Notes under the pieces: model-generated
The model's input: only the letters and a program-made list of their open reading frames with translations
Database searches by the model: none
What the model was told of the DNA's origin: nothing
Assembly (NCBI GenBank): GCA_013146195.2
Contig: CM028384.1
Location: forward strand, 69,539,990 to 69,603,989
Reading direction: 5' to 3'
Length of the DNA: 64,000 nt
Source: Codonopsis lanceolata
Taxonomy: Eukaryota; Streptophyta; Magnoliopsida; Asterales; Campanulaceae
In this document: positions 1 through 9,993 of the stretch, piece after piece
How positions within the stretch are numbered: position 1 is the stretch's first letter
Layout of the letters: each line of letters begins with the position of its first letter
Translations under genes and position numbers: made by a program

Positions 1-366
1 GGCTAATCACCCAGGATATGTCCATGGAGCCCCTCCGAAAGAAGTCCTCGGACCAATCATAGTCAGAATAATTAACTTGGGGAAAGCGGCCTCGAAAACC
101 ATAAAGCCCTGGGTCATATACGGGTCCAAAAGATGCAGGAGCCATCACGCACTGAAAATGCTCCTCCAGCCACATGTGAATCAGAATGGGACTGCCGATA
201 GGGAAAAGTTCGTCGCCACCGAAAAAGGCATCCAAACCAGCCAGAGTCTCTGCCAAGATTACTGGAACGATATTCGCCCGGCGATCACGTGCCTGCAGAG
301 CAAGGTCTACAACTCGCACGTCGATAAATCCCTGATGGCCCACCAATAGATATCTCCCCACCAGGC
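1..366 (-). pseudogene. DUF7745/plant-mobile-type ORF, downstream part (split gene)
   Basis: On the minus strand this stretch reads as an open frame containing NIVPVILAETLAGLDAFF and a following MWLEEHF motif. These resemble the second half of the DUF7745 family, found in plant retroelement-linked mobile-domain proteins. It is the continuation of the reading frame at 2329-2793, separated from it by the LTR insertion at 372-2323. The frame carries on when the LTR and one copy of its 5-bp duplication are disregarded. The coding part runs off the window at position 1. The family call is from remembered motif patterns; that the two halves belong together is seen directly. Confidence 0.5.
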
Positions 367-371
367 ACAAG

Positions 372-2323
372 TGTGGGTTCCCGGGAATTTGCTCCCGCGC
401 CCCGCGCGCCCTTGGATAGGGGTGCGCGTCCGTGCGGATGTGGTGACATCCATCGCCCTGCTCCAGCCTCCCTTTGTAGGGAGGACGAAATCAAAGTGCG
501 GGAGGAGTCTTTGTCGAATAGCGTTGGAATGCGTCTCGGTTGCCTTTAGTGGATTTTTGATCCAATATGGAAGCTTTGGATTTTCTATGTCAAGTTATCC
601 CTTTTTTAGGGGATACCAGGATATAGGAAAACATCACCTTTCCATTCCCATCCTCCCTTGTTTAGGAGAGAACGTGAAAGTGCAAAGAAAGATGTTGCAG
701 CGCCCCCACTATGGATTTTATGAAAATAGCCTTATGGCCTATTACGGATCACTATGAGTTCTTTGGGTTTTCTACGTCAAGTTATCCCTTGTTTAGGGGA
801 TACCAGGACATAGGAATACATCACCTTTCCATTCCCATTCTCCCTTGTTTAGGGAGAACGTGAAAGTGCAAAGAAAGATGTTGCGAGGCCCCACCTGGAT
901 CCAAAATGTTTTTAGAGTCGCCATCTTTATTTTAAGGCAAAAATAAAGCAAAACCAAAAAGAAAACGGAGATGAAGAAAAGCGGGTTCGGAGGCTAAGTT
1001 ACGAGTTGGGAAGGTGCTAGGCACCCAACTCGCGCTCTTCGGTCTCAAAACGCTTTTGGCTAAAGTATGCTTTTTGTTATATTTATTAAACAGATAAATA
1101 AAGCATTAACGCCTACAAATACATCCGTTACATCTATATTATTTACGGACTTGAAATGACTCTTTTGCAAACAATTACAAATATACTTGGAAATATTTGG
1201 CCATAATATAGACTACATTTAGTATTATTTCCTAACATAAATCCGAGGCGGCATAAGCTGCTATATATTGATATTGAACCGGATGGAAATAATACATTTA
1301 CAAATAAAGACTTTATTGAATAAATGAAGTAAATAAATACAAACTTATCGAAAAACATTTTGCCATAATAACGGCTACATTTAGTACTATTTCCTAATTA
1401 AATCCGGCAAAGACAACCTGCTTATATGACTACATTGGGCCGGATTGGAAATAATACTATTACATGGAAATGAAAGACTTAAAAATAAAACTTACAGCGA
1501 GAGCGTAGGGGTGTGCTCGCTACGTCCTCTCGGGGAGAGAGAGTCTTTTTTCCAGTGCAGTTGGGTCCGTTGAAGTTGTGTGTTGTGTGAATTTGGGCGG
1601 CGGATCGCTCCGAAGTTACTTTTCGCCTCGGATCGGGCGGGGGTAATCGTTTGTTTCTCGTTGTTTGTTTGATCGAAATAATTTGAAATCGCAGAGGAAG
1701 TAACGACATTCGCTGATTTGGCCTTTTAAATTGGGCAAGGCAACCGCTCTATCCACGATTTTTGGACCGGGAAAAGGGTGGATACCTAGCCGGGGGCTAA
1801 GGTACACTTCTACCTGTTGATTTGTGTTTGGCGGAGGTTTGGCAGTGGTTTCGAGGCTTTGGAGGTGATCTCTCACTATTTATTTCTTCAAAGATAACGA
1901 GGACGAGAGAAATTTTTACGCAGATCTAATTGTCTGTTGAAATGAGGAGCCGGATGCCTCTATTTATAGGAGGAAATAGGGACATCGCTGTAATTAAATT
2001 TTTCTCTCTGCGCATCAATCGGTGGTACACTGCGCTGAACGAGTTGTGAAATGCGGCAAGTTTTTAGTGAACAGTGGCTGGGAGAATGGAATTGGGCGCC
2101 ATGCCATAGAGGTTTGGGCGCCATGCCCAAACCTTTTGGGAGCCATGCCTAAACCTCAAACTAGCTCCTTTTTTGACACTTTAGTCCCTGCAATTTGTCC
2201 TTTTGCGCATCCTGCTTTGTCCTTTTGTATTTTTGACCCTGTAACTTGACATTTGTTGTTTAAACAGTTCTTGATATTTTATGTCATGTCACATACCTGG
2301 GGTACGAAATTGGGGTGTCTACA
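372..2323 (-). mobile_element. Solo LTR, Tat-like Ty3/gypsy family, inverted copy
   Basis: A 1952-bp block begins TG and ends CA. It is flanked by the 5-bp direct duplication ACAAG (367-371 and 2324-2328). Read on the minus strand it starts TGTAGACACCCC and ends GGGAACCCACA. It is a long, clearly alignable reverse complement of 8023-9993. It contains a TATA-like CTATAAATAG (minus strand, near 1960-1970) and two roughly 180-bp internal repeats, each with short hairpins around CCTAAACAAGGG. No internal retroelement sequence accompanies it, so it is a solo LTR. The Tat/Ogre-like assignment rests on the general look of the sequence and is tentative. Confidence 0.85.
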
Positions 2324-2328
2324 ACAAG

Positions 2329-2793
2329 AAGAGAGCCGTCAGCCGGCGCCTCAAATAATCCACGTCGTCCTCTATGAACTCTGTGAATGATCGTGGAAGA
2401 ACGGTCAAGTCAAAGTTGACCCCGTTATAGAAACCCGGGGTGGCAGCTCGAGTAGTGCGGAATAGCTCCCTAATCGCCATGTAAGGACGCCTCCGAGGCG
2501 AGGGCACGGCAATATTACGAGTGGCAGCAACTCCCAGAATTGCACAAAACTCCTCGAAAGCTGGGCACATCTCGTTCATCCCAAAGTTAAAAAGATGATC
2601 TTGACGAGACCAGAACCTGGATGCTCCTCTCAACATGTCCCAATTGATCACGACATTTCTCCAGGAAAGAAGGCACCTGAAGCCAAAAATGTGATCGCCA
2701 GTCACGTTCGTCGGCTCGGAGGGCGAGAATCCATAGGTCAAGGGCATTTTCATAAATTTCTAATTCCAGAGGTGTATGGTAATGGGCAGCCAT
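2329..2793 (-). pseudogene. DUF7745/plant-mobile-type ORF, upstream part
   Basis: The minus-strand ATG at 2793 opens a frame (MAAHYHTPLELEIY...) that reads well to about HFWLQ. The family-like sequence then continues in a different frame (CLLSWRNVVINWDML, then HLFNFGMNEMCPAFEEFC). This means a small insertion or deletion near 2685-2700. The second frame reaches the LTR boundary at 2328 and resumes beyond the LTR at 366. The pattern FxFGxxExxPxxEEFCxxLG resembles the DUF7745 N-terminal core. It is decayed and split, so no function is expected. Confidence 0.5.
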
Positions 2794-2913
2794 TAGAGCA
2801 GAAACAAGAAACTTTCTCTGTCAAAAGAAAGAGCAACTGAGAAGGAGAAGCTATGGAAAGACGAGGCAGAATGAAAGAAATCAGATGTGAAGAATTCAGA
2901 TCGCCGAGTCTCC

Positions 2914-2920
2914 TTTTATA
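2914..2920 (-). promoter_or_regulatory. TATA box for the minus-strand ORF at 2793
   Basis: The minus strand reads GCTATAAAAGGAG here, about 120 bp upstream of the ATG at 2793. This is the expected place for a plant TATA box. It suggests that the DUF7745-type ORF once had its own promoter, antisense to the LTR at 8023-9993. Confidence 0.4.
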
Positions 2921-3565
2921 GCAGAAATAAAAAAAATCGACAAACAGGACGAACAGTGGCCAGGAAAATCTCCCAGGAAAACCATTTTGGGCGCCACCCT
3001 CATGGAATTTGGGCATGGCGCCCAAATTTCTTATAAGCCACACCCAATTTTCTCCTTTACTGCCTCTGATATTCTGGTTTCTATCCAAATCACCAATTGA
3101 TCTTTCGGCTGATCACGGAGCTCTGGCAATCTATCAAAAGCGAAGCCTATACGAGAGTAGATGGTTGCAATTATGCTCTCTCGCACAGGAGGAGGCGGCT
3201 GCCTCTTCCTCTACCCGCAAATCGCCAGAAAAGCCCCCTTAAAACTGAAGGTGTATTCTTTTCAAGTCCATTTCTAAAATACAGCGTGCCATTACCCTTA
3301 GGAGTCGACATAGCTTTATATTCTGCATGTATTTTGAGTGTGCATTTTATTTTATCATGTCATTTAAAATTATATTGCATTTTATCATTCATGTTTGTAC
3401 AGATACTAATTACAAATAAAAAGAACAAAAAAAAAAAAAGAAGAAAAAGCTGACATGTGCAGGAAAAAGAAGCTAGTAGCCAAAAGATGCTCTGCCTCTG
3501 CTAAAACCACCTCCCCTGACTCGGGGGCCCACCGTGCCATCGGGTCTGCGTATCCGTCCCCTGCT

Positions 3566-5410
3566 CTAAGCGCGACTCGACCCTACGTCTGCATCATCAT
3601 CATCATCATCACTGCGACGCCTGGTCTGCTGCATAGCATCATTGCCCCGGTAAGAAAAGTCATCCATTAGACGCTGATAGAGTTTGTTGATGCTGACGAA
3701 GCCCCGCAGCAGTCTCTTGTATGTGGACACTTTGACCTGAAAAGGCAAACATAAAAAGAAGAGAGCATCAGTCAAATAAAAAAAAAAGGGCGGACATAAA
3801 AAAAAGAGAGAGGCATCAGTCAATAAAAAAAAAGAGTGATAAATATACCGTGCGGGCCTGATCAGGAACACGATACTCGTCAGGGATCTCAGCATCAGGA
3901 AGAACCTCTCTTATGAGCCTATCATCTCGCCGATACTGAAGAGTCGAAAAGGCATCATCGGGCATGGAAAACTCAAGTCGTGCATCCAGAATCGAATGAG
4001 AAGACCCAGCCCAAGCACCATCAACAGATGCACGCCTCCCAATCACAGGAGGAGGAGGAGGGGGATGGAGCATTGTCCTCAAAAAGTCTTCATAGGCTAT
4101 GACTGGGAAATCACTGGCAGGCATCTCATATTTAGACAAGTAGCGTTGCCGGTTAGGTATAAAGTCTGGCTCAATCACATTAGGAGGAGGCGCAGGAGGT
4201 GCCACCGGGGATACCGAAAACGGGACATGCTGACGGTTGACCCGCTCACCCATGTACAAAGAGTCACACATGATCGACACCATCAAAATTCGGCAACGAC
4301 TCAATAGCAAGGTAACCTCGATCGGCCCTACCAGATTCCGCCAAGGAAACAAGTTCACCGAGCCTGAAGTCGAGTTCGCCACTGCCCCGTCGCAGCGACC
4401 CAATATAATGGCCTCTGGTGTCCATTTCTTTCCTATTCTCGTTCACAAATTTGACCAAGTAAGGTGGTCCAAGAACATCCCTGCGCAGTGGGCCCGGTAC
4501 AAAGTCAAACACAGAGTAAGCCCACACCTGAAAAAAAAAACAGAGAGGTAAAAGTCAGCAAAAAGAAAAAATATGTGAAAAATATATATATGTATGCTGA
4601 CAAAAGAAAAAAAAAAGGGGGAAAGAAAATATACCTCCCAGGCAGGGGCCAAACCGGTCATAACCTTTGAGTCATTCCGACTCAGCCTATCCATACAGAA
4701 GTAAAGCTCAACTAAGCCTGCCTGCCCCCAGTCATAGTCAATCACATGGCTCAGGTCTCAAAGGCAGCCCAGCAGAGAGACCCTCAGGGTAGTGGAGGCA
4801 TTAGCAAAAAGAGAAGTCCCAAGGAAAAAGAATAAAAATGTCTGGGCGACACGCGTCACAGCAACGCTATCCTCAGGATCAACCTGCCCGGCATTCTCTA
4901 GAAGTCAATTCTTCACACTGGGAATGGTCACCTCGTCTGCTGTTTTATACTCAGGCACAAACCCCAAAAGGTCCTCCACCTCGTCATGGCGGGCACGAAG
5001 GGTATAATCAGGTGCCAAATTCTGCCCAATGCTGGTGGAAATACCAGTAATAGCAGCAAAGTCGCAGGGAGTCATAGTGATCTCTCCCCAGCTGAGGTGG
5101 AAAGTGTGGGTGGTATCCCACCAGAAATTCCGCAGCACGTCGAAGATAACTCTATAACTGCGGAAGAGAGTAAAGGCCCACATGAAATCTCCCAAGCCCG
5201 TCTCATCTACCAAAACTTGGGCTGGCAAAGGCATTGAATGGAATATATCAGACACTCTGGCACAAGTGGCTCGGGCTTTGTCCAAAACATTGCGTTCCTG
5301 AAAAAAAAAAAAAAAAAGGGAGGAAAAATAAAGGTAAGTCTCTCACAAACCCTTTCTCCTTACATATTTAATATATTAGATTTCTCAAAAAAAAAAAAAA
5401 AAATAAATAA

Positions 5411-5495
<85 letters not shown>

Positions 5496-6540
5496 ACATT
5501 AAAAATTATTTTTGCACATAAAAATACATGTTATCATTTTAACTATCATAATAATAATATACAAATATACTTTGCACATAAATATACATGTCACATTTTT
5601 TTATCCTCACATTTATAAAAAAAAAAAAAAACAACATTTGTACATTAAAATTGTTTTCTGCACATAAATATATATATAGATATATATATATATGTCACAT
5701 TTTTTATTTTCACATTCATGTTAAAAATAAATAAATAAATTACCATGCATTCACATCAGAAAAGCATCTCATGTACATTCAGCGCCTCATTGGCATTAAA
5801 TAAAGTAATACATGCATCCATTATTTGCATTCATTGGTCAATAAGCTGTATTAGGAATGCGCGGAAAAGAAATTAAAAATGCCACCTGCCATGGAAAAAG
5901 AAAATCTACTTGTCATTTCCTATATCCCTACAGCATTAGCATGCATAAAAATAAAATTCTGGTACACAAAATATATCTGTTTTGTCTTGCATATATCCGA
6001 AATTGTATCCGAAAAATGTGTCCGGAAAAATTCGCATTTCATTCCGAAAATTCCATATTGTGAATATATGCCATGTAAAAATATTTTTAGATCTAAAACA
6101 TGCATCATATAGCCTTAATTGCATTAACATTATAGATCATGCATAGTAGAGTCAAATAGTAACTACTAGTTCAATTTGGGCATCGCAAAAATAAATTGTC
6201 CAAATCCCATGCATTATTACCAAAATTGCATCATTTTAGCTCATAAATTACATGCATAAATATCATAAGCATCATATATATACTCCAAAAGTCCAAAACA
6301 GTACAGAAAATGAGCAGATCTGAAAAATTAACCAAATGGGTGGAAGAAAGTTATATTCACATTGGGATCAGGAAGATTCGAGATATGCTTGTACCAGTCT
6401 CGCACCAGATTGCCCCAATTGTGCTCTGAATAATAATAGCCGACATGGTTCCGGACCAAGGGAGGAAGTTCTTTCTTCTCTTCGCCAGATTCTGGGTTCA
6501 TCGGTGCTTTTCCTTTTCGAGATCTAGAGGAAGAAGCCAT
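3566..6540 (-). pseudogene. Plant mobile domain (PMD) gene, multi-exon, decayed
   Basis: Four minus-strand exons can be traced. Exon 1 runs from the ATG at 6540 (MASSSRSRKGKAPMNPE) to about 6350. Exon 2, about 5299-4636, carries the PMD hallmark FHLSWGEITMTPCDFAAITG and ends at a GTATAT donor. Exon 3, about 4529-3849, starts VWAYSVFDFVPGPL after a TTTTCAG acceptor. Exon 4, about 3737-3566, ends in an acidic tail of repeated Asp. PMD proteins include the Arabidopsis MAIN/MAIL family and versions carried by transposons. This copy has two in-frame TGA stops in exon 2 (4905-4907 where Trp fits, 4758-4760 where Arg fits) and an apparent frameshift near 4400. It lies antisense to, and upstream of, the LTR at 8023-9993. 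It may therefore be an extra antisense ORF of that element rather than a host gene. Confidence 0.65.
5414..5492. repeat. (AT)n microsatellite in PMD intron 1
   Basis: About 39 uninterrupted AT dinucleotides are preceded by a short AAAT run. It sits in the long AT-rich first intron of the PMD pseudogene (about 5300-6330), where I see no other feature. Confidence 0.95.
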
Positions 6541-6959
6541 CTGCGCATAAAAACAAATTTTTTGGTGGAAGAAAATTGAGAAAAGGAGAAAAAATGAAAG
6601 AAAATGAAAAAATAAAATGAATGAAACTTACCTCGTCGGCAATGGAGGCTGGCAGAAGCAAGAAGAAGGAAATGAATTTCTTTCCTTTCTCCCGTAAGTG
6701 AAGAAGAAAAGGGAGGAAAAAGTGAAATTTTCACTTTTCCCCCTCCAAGCAACTCAGCATCAACACTCAAGTCCTCAGAATTTCAAAGCTGCAAAGTGGT
6801 CCCTAAGACTTAACAGAAAGTTGACAAAAGCAATTTTGTTAACCACATTCAACGGCCTTTCACCCAAAAAGCAAGGAAAGCTCATATCTCCGATCACCGC
6901 CCGACAAGCGTAAAAGTCGAGAAAATTCGTGAAAGGTAAGCTCATCCTCTTTTGAAAAA

Positions 6960-7320
6960 AATAACAATCGCAAAAAGAAAAGGAAAGAAAAAAAAAAAGA
7001 AAAAGAAAGAAAGAGAAAAAAAAAAGAAGAGAATCAGATAATAATAAAGTCAAAAAAGAAAAAGAAAAAAAATGCAAGAAAAAGAAAAGAAAAAAAAAAG
7101 AAGAGAAATCCCAAGCATGGAAAATCAGAACAGCAGAAATAGCCCAAATCAACTGAGTCAACAGCAGCAGTCAAAAGCCTGAACATGTAAGAAAGGTAAG
7201 AAAGATAAGATATCTTATTCTGCTTTCAAAAATAAAAGAAAAATCTTTTTCAAAAGGTTTTGTTTCAAAAAAAAAAAAGTGGAATATTCAAAAAACAAAA
7301 AAAAAAGAGAGGAAGAAGAA
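6960..7320. repeat. A/G-rich low-complexity tract
   Basis: Long AAAGAAAAAG-type runs occupy most of this interval upstream of the PMD start. Any open frames read across it are lysine- or phenylalanine-rich artefacts of the composition. No gene is visible between 6541 and 7320. Confidence 0.8.
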
Positions 7321-7324
7321 AAAG

Positions 7325-7645
7325 AAAAATCTCTTTGTCGTATCCAACGACGGATTTTGATCGGTTGGATACAGTTTTCGAAAGTTTGAAGAAAATTCCC
7401 TTTTGTCGTATTCGATGACAGTTTATCGGTCGGATACAGTTTTCGAAAATTTGAAGTTTTCGTATTATGTTTGGAAATCGGAGATATGGCCAGCCAGACA
7501 TGATTTTGAAAATGCCTCTTAACGTATTTCAACGACAGGTATTTTCCGGGGGAAATACGGTTTTCGAAAAACACAAAAATCTTCATACCGTATTTGACAA
7601 TGGTTTCGGGCCGTAAGAATACAGTTTTTTCGAAAAACATGAAAA
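7325..7645 (+). repeat. Four imperfect hairpin-bearing repeats, 3' untranslated region of the LTR element
   Basis: A unit of about 80-100 bp recurs. Each unit has a CGTATyC...GATACAG-type inverted pair followed by TTTTCGAAAA and a GAAGTTT- or CAAAAATC-type tail (near 7335, 7405, 7520 and 7585). Downstream, 7700-8022 carries GGCTTAGGCCGAACTACG and GGGATACGTAGGCAACC. I take the interval as the 3' untranslated part of the element whose LTR begins at 8023. Confidence 0.5.
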
Positions 7646-8022
7646 TCTTTTCTTCGTTTGTGTTCTTGGACGGGTTTGACCCAAAAAAGAGCACAGCATC
7701 CTCATTGGTTGTTTGTTTTGGCTTAGGCCGAACTACGTTTGGTCTGATTCCTTTTATTAAGGGATACGTAGGCAACCTACTTTAGTAGGTCCGACCATCA
7801 GAGCATTCAATTTGCATATCTGCTTAAAAACTGCGATAACCTACTATAACTGACTAAAAATGTCTAGGATATGGAGGTTTGATAAATTCTTTGCATTATA
7901 AGCTGCTTTGCATATTTCTCCCTCGTTACGAAAATGAGCGAAATTGGAGAATCTATTCTTATCAACGATGTTAGTCTACTTAGTAAGGCTGCGGGTTACC
8001 GTAGACTTCATCGTTGAGGGCC

Positions 8023-9993
8023 TCTCAGACACCCCAATTTCGTGCGCTGGTATGTGACATGACATAAAATATCAAGAACTGTTAAAACATTAACAAATGT
8101 CAAGTTCTGAGGTCAAAAATGCAAAAGAAGCGAGGATGCGCAAGTGCGAGGGACCTAAGTGCTCAAAATGACCAAGGTTTGAGTTTTGGGCGTGGCTCCC
8201 CACAAATTTGGGCATGGCGCCCAAATCCCTATAGGGTGGCGCCCAATTCTCCTCTTCAGCCACTGTTCATCCAAATAGTTGCCGCATTTCACAACTCATT
8301 CAGCGCGCGGTGCAACCGGTTGATGCGCAATGAAGAAATTTTTATTCCACCGATGTCCCAGCCTTCCCCTATAAATAGCAGCACCCGGCTCCTCATTCGA
8401 CACAGAAAATTTGCGTAAAGCTTCTCCGCGTTCTCGTTACCTGTTGGAGAATTAGAAGCGTGTGAGATAGTGAGAGATCACCTCAAAGCCTCAAACCCCG
8501 CCAAACTTCCTCCAAACACAAAACCAAGCGATAGAAGTGTACCTTAGCCCCCGGCCTAGGTATCCACCCTATTTCCCGGTCCAAAAGTCATGGAAAGAGC
8601 GGTTGCTCTCGCCCGATTTAAAAGGCCAATCGCCGAGAAATAAGCCGTTACTCCGCTCGATTTCACCAACCTCAAGCCAACAAACAACCAAACACAAGCA
8701 GCACTCGCCCGATCCCGAGGCCGAAAAGTAACTTTCAGAGCAGTCACGCTGCCCAAATTCACACAACACACAACACACAACACACAACTTCAACAACAAC
8801 AAAAAAGACTCTCTCTCCCCGAGGGACAGAGCGAGCACACCCTAGGCCGTCTGTAAGTTTTTACTTTTAAAAAGTCTATCATTTGTATGTAATAGTATTA
8901 TTTCCAATCCGGCCCAATGTAGTCATGTAAGCAGTTGTGCTGCCCGGATTTAATTAGGAAATAGTACTAAGTGTAGCCGTTATTATGGCAAAATGTTTTT
9001 AGATAGATTTGTAATTATTTACTTCATTTATTCATTAAAGTCTTTATTTGTAAAAGTATTATTTCCAGTCCGGTTCAATGTAAATATATAAGCAGTTATG
9101 CTACCCGGATTTTGTTAGGAAATAATACTGAATGTAGCCGTTACTATGGCCAAATATTTTCAAGTATATTTGTAATTATTTGTAAAAGAGACTGTTGCAA
9201 GTATGTAAATAATATAGATGTAACGGATGTATTTGTAGGCAGTTAATGCTTTATTTATCTGTTTAATTAATATAACAAAAAACATACTTTAGCCAAAAAC
9301 CGTTTTGAGACCGAAAGGGCGAGTTGGGTACCTAGCACCTTCCCAACTCGTAACTTAGCCTCCGAACCCGTTTTTCTTCATCTCTGGTTTTCTTTTTCTG
9401 GTTTTGCTTTATTTTTGCCTTAAAATAAAGATGACGACTCTAAAAACATTTTGGATCCAGTGGGGCCTCGCAACATCTTTCTTTGCACTTTCACGTTCTC
9501 CCCTAAAAAAGGGAGAATGGGAATGGAAAGGTGATGTATTCCTATGTCTTGGTATCCCCTAAACAAGGGATAACTTGACGTAGAAAACCCAAAGCACTCA
9601 TAGTGATCCGAAATAGGCCATAAGGCTATTTTCATAAAATCCATAGTGGGGGCGCTGCAACATCTTTCTTTGCACTTTCACGTTCTCCCCTAAACAAGGG
9701 AGGATGGGAATGGAAAGGTGATGTTTTCCTATATCCCGGTATCCCCCTAAAAAGGGATAACTTGACATAGAAAATCCAAAGCTCCCATATTGGATCAAAA
9801 ATCCACTAAAGGCAACCGAGGCGCATTCCAACGCCGCTATTCGACAAAGACTCATCCCGCACTTTTGATTTCGTCCTCCCCTAGACAAGGGAGGGTGGAA
9901 CGGGAGCAGTGGATGTCACCGCATCCTCACGGACGCGCACCCCTATCCAAGGGCGCGCGGGGCGCGGGAGCACTGCATTCCCGGGAACCCACA
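8023..9993 (+). mobile_element. LTR of Tat-like Ty3/gypsy family, plus orientation (probable 3' LTR)
   Basis: This is the reverse complement of the solo LTR at 372-2323 over its whole length. It starts near TCTCAGACACCCC (the TGT of the other copy is altered) and ends GGGAACCCACA at 9993. CTATAAATAG near 8370 is the TATA-like box. The two internal repeats lie at about 9475-9655 and 9657-9800. Just beyond 9993 the Ty1/copia protease region is cut off in mid-frame, so this LTR is one edge of an insertion into that copia element. No matching left edge is in the window. It is best read as the 3' LTR of a large element extending left of position 1. Confidence 0.8.

Noticed and set aside
5857..6130. 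Several overlapping 60-77-codon frames in both directions
   Set aside because: They lie in the first intron of the PMD pseudogene, are AT-rich, and show no domain or codon signal.
6775..7161. 128-codon phenylalanine- and serine-rich frame
   Set aside because: It is the complement of an A/G-rich tract. The composition explains it fully.
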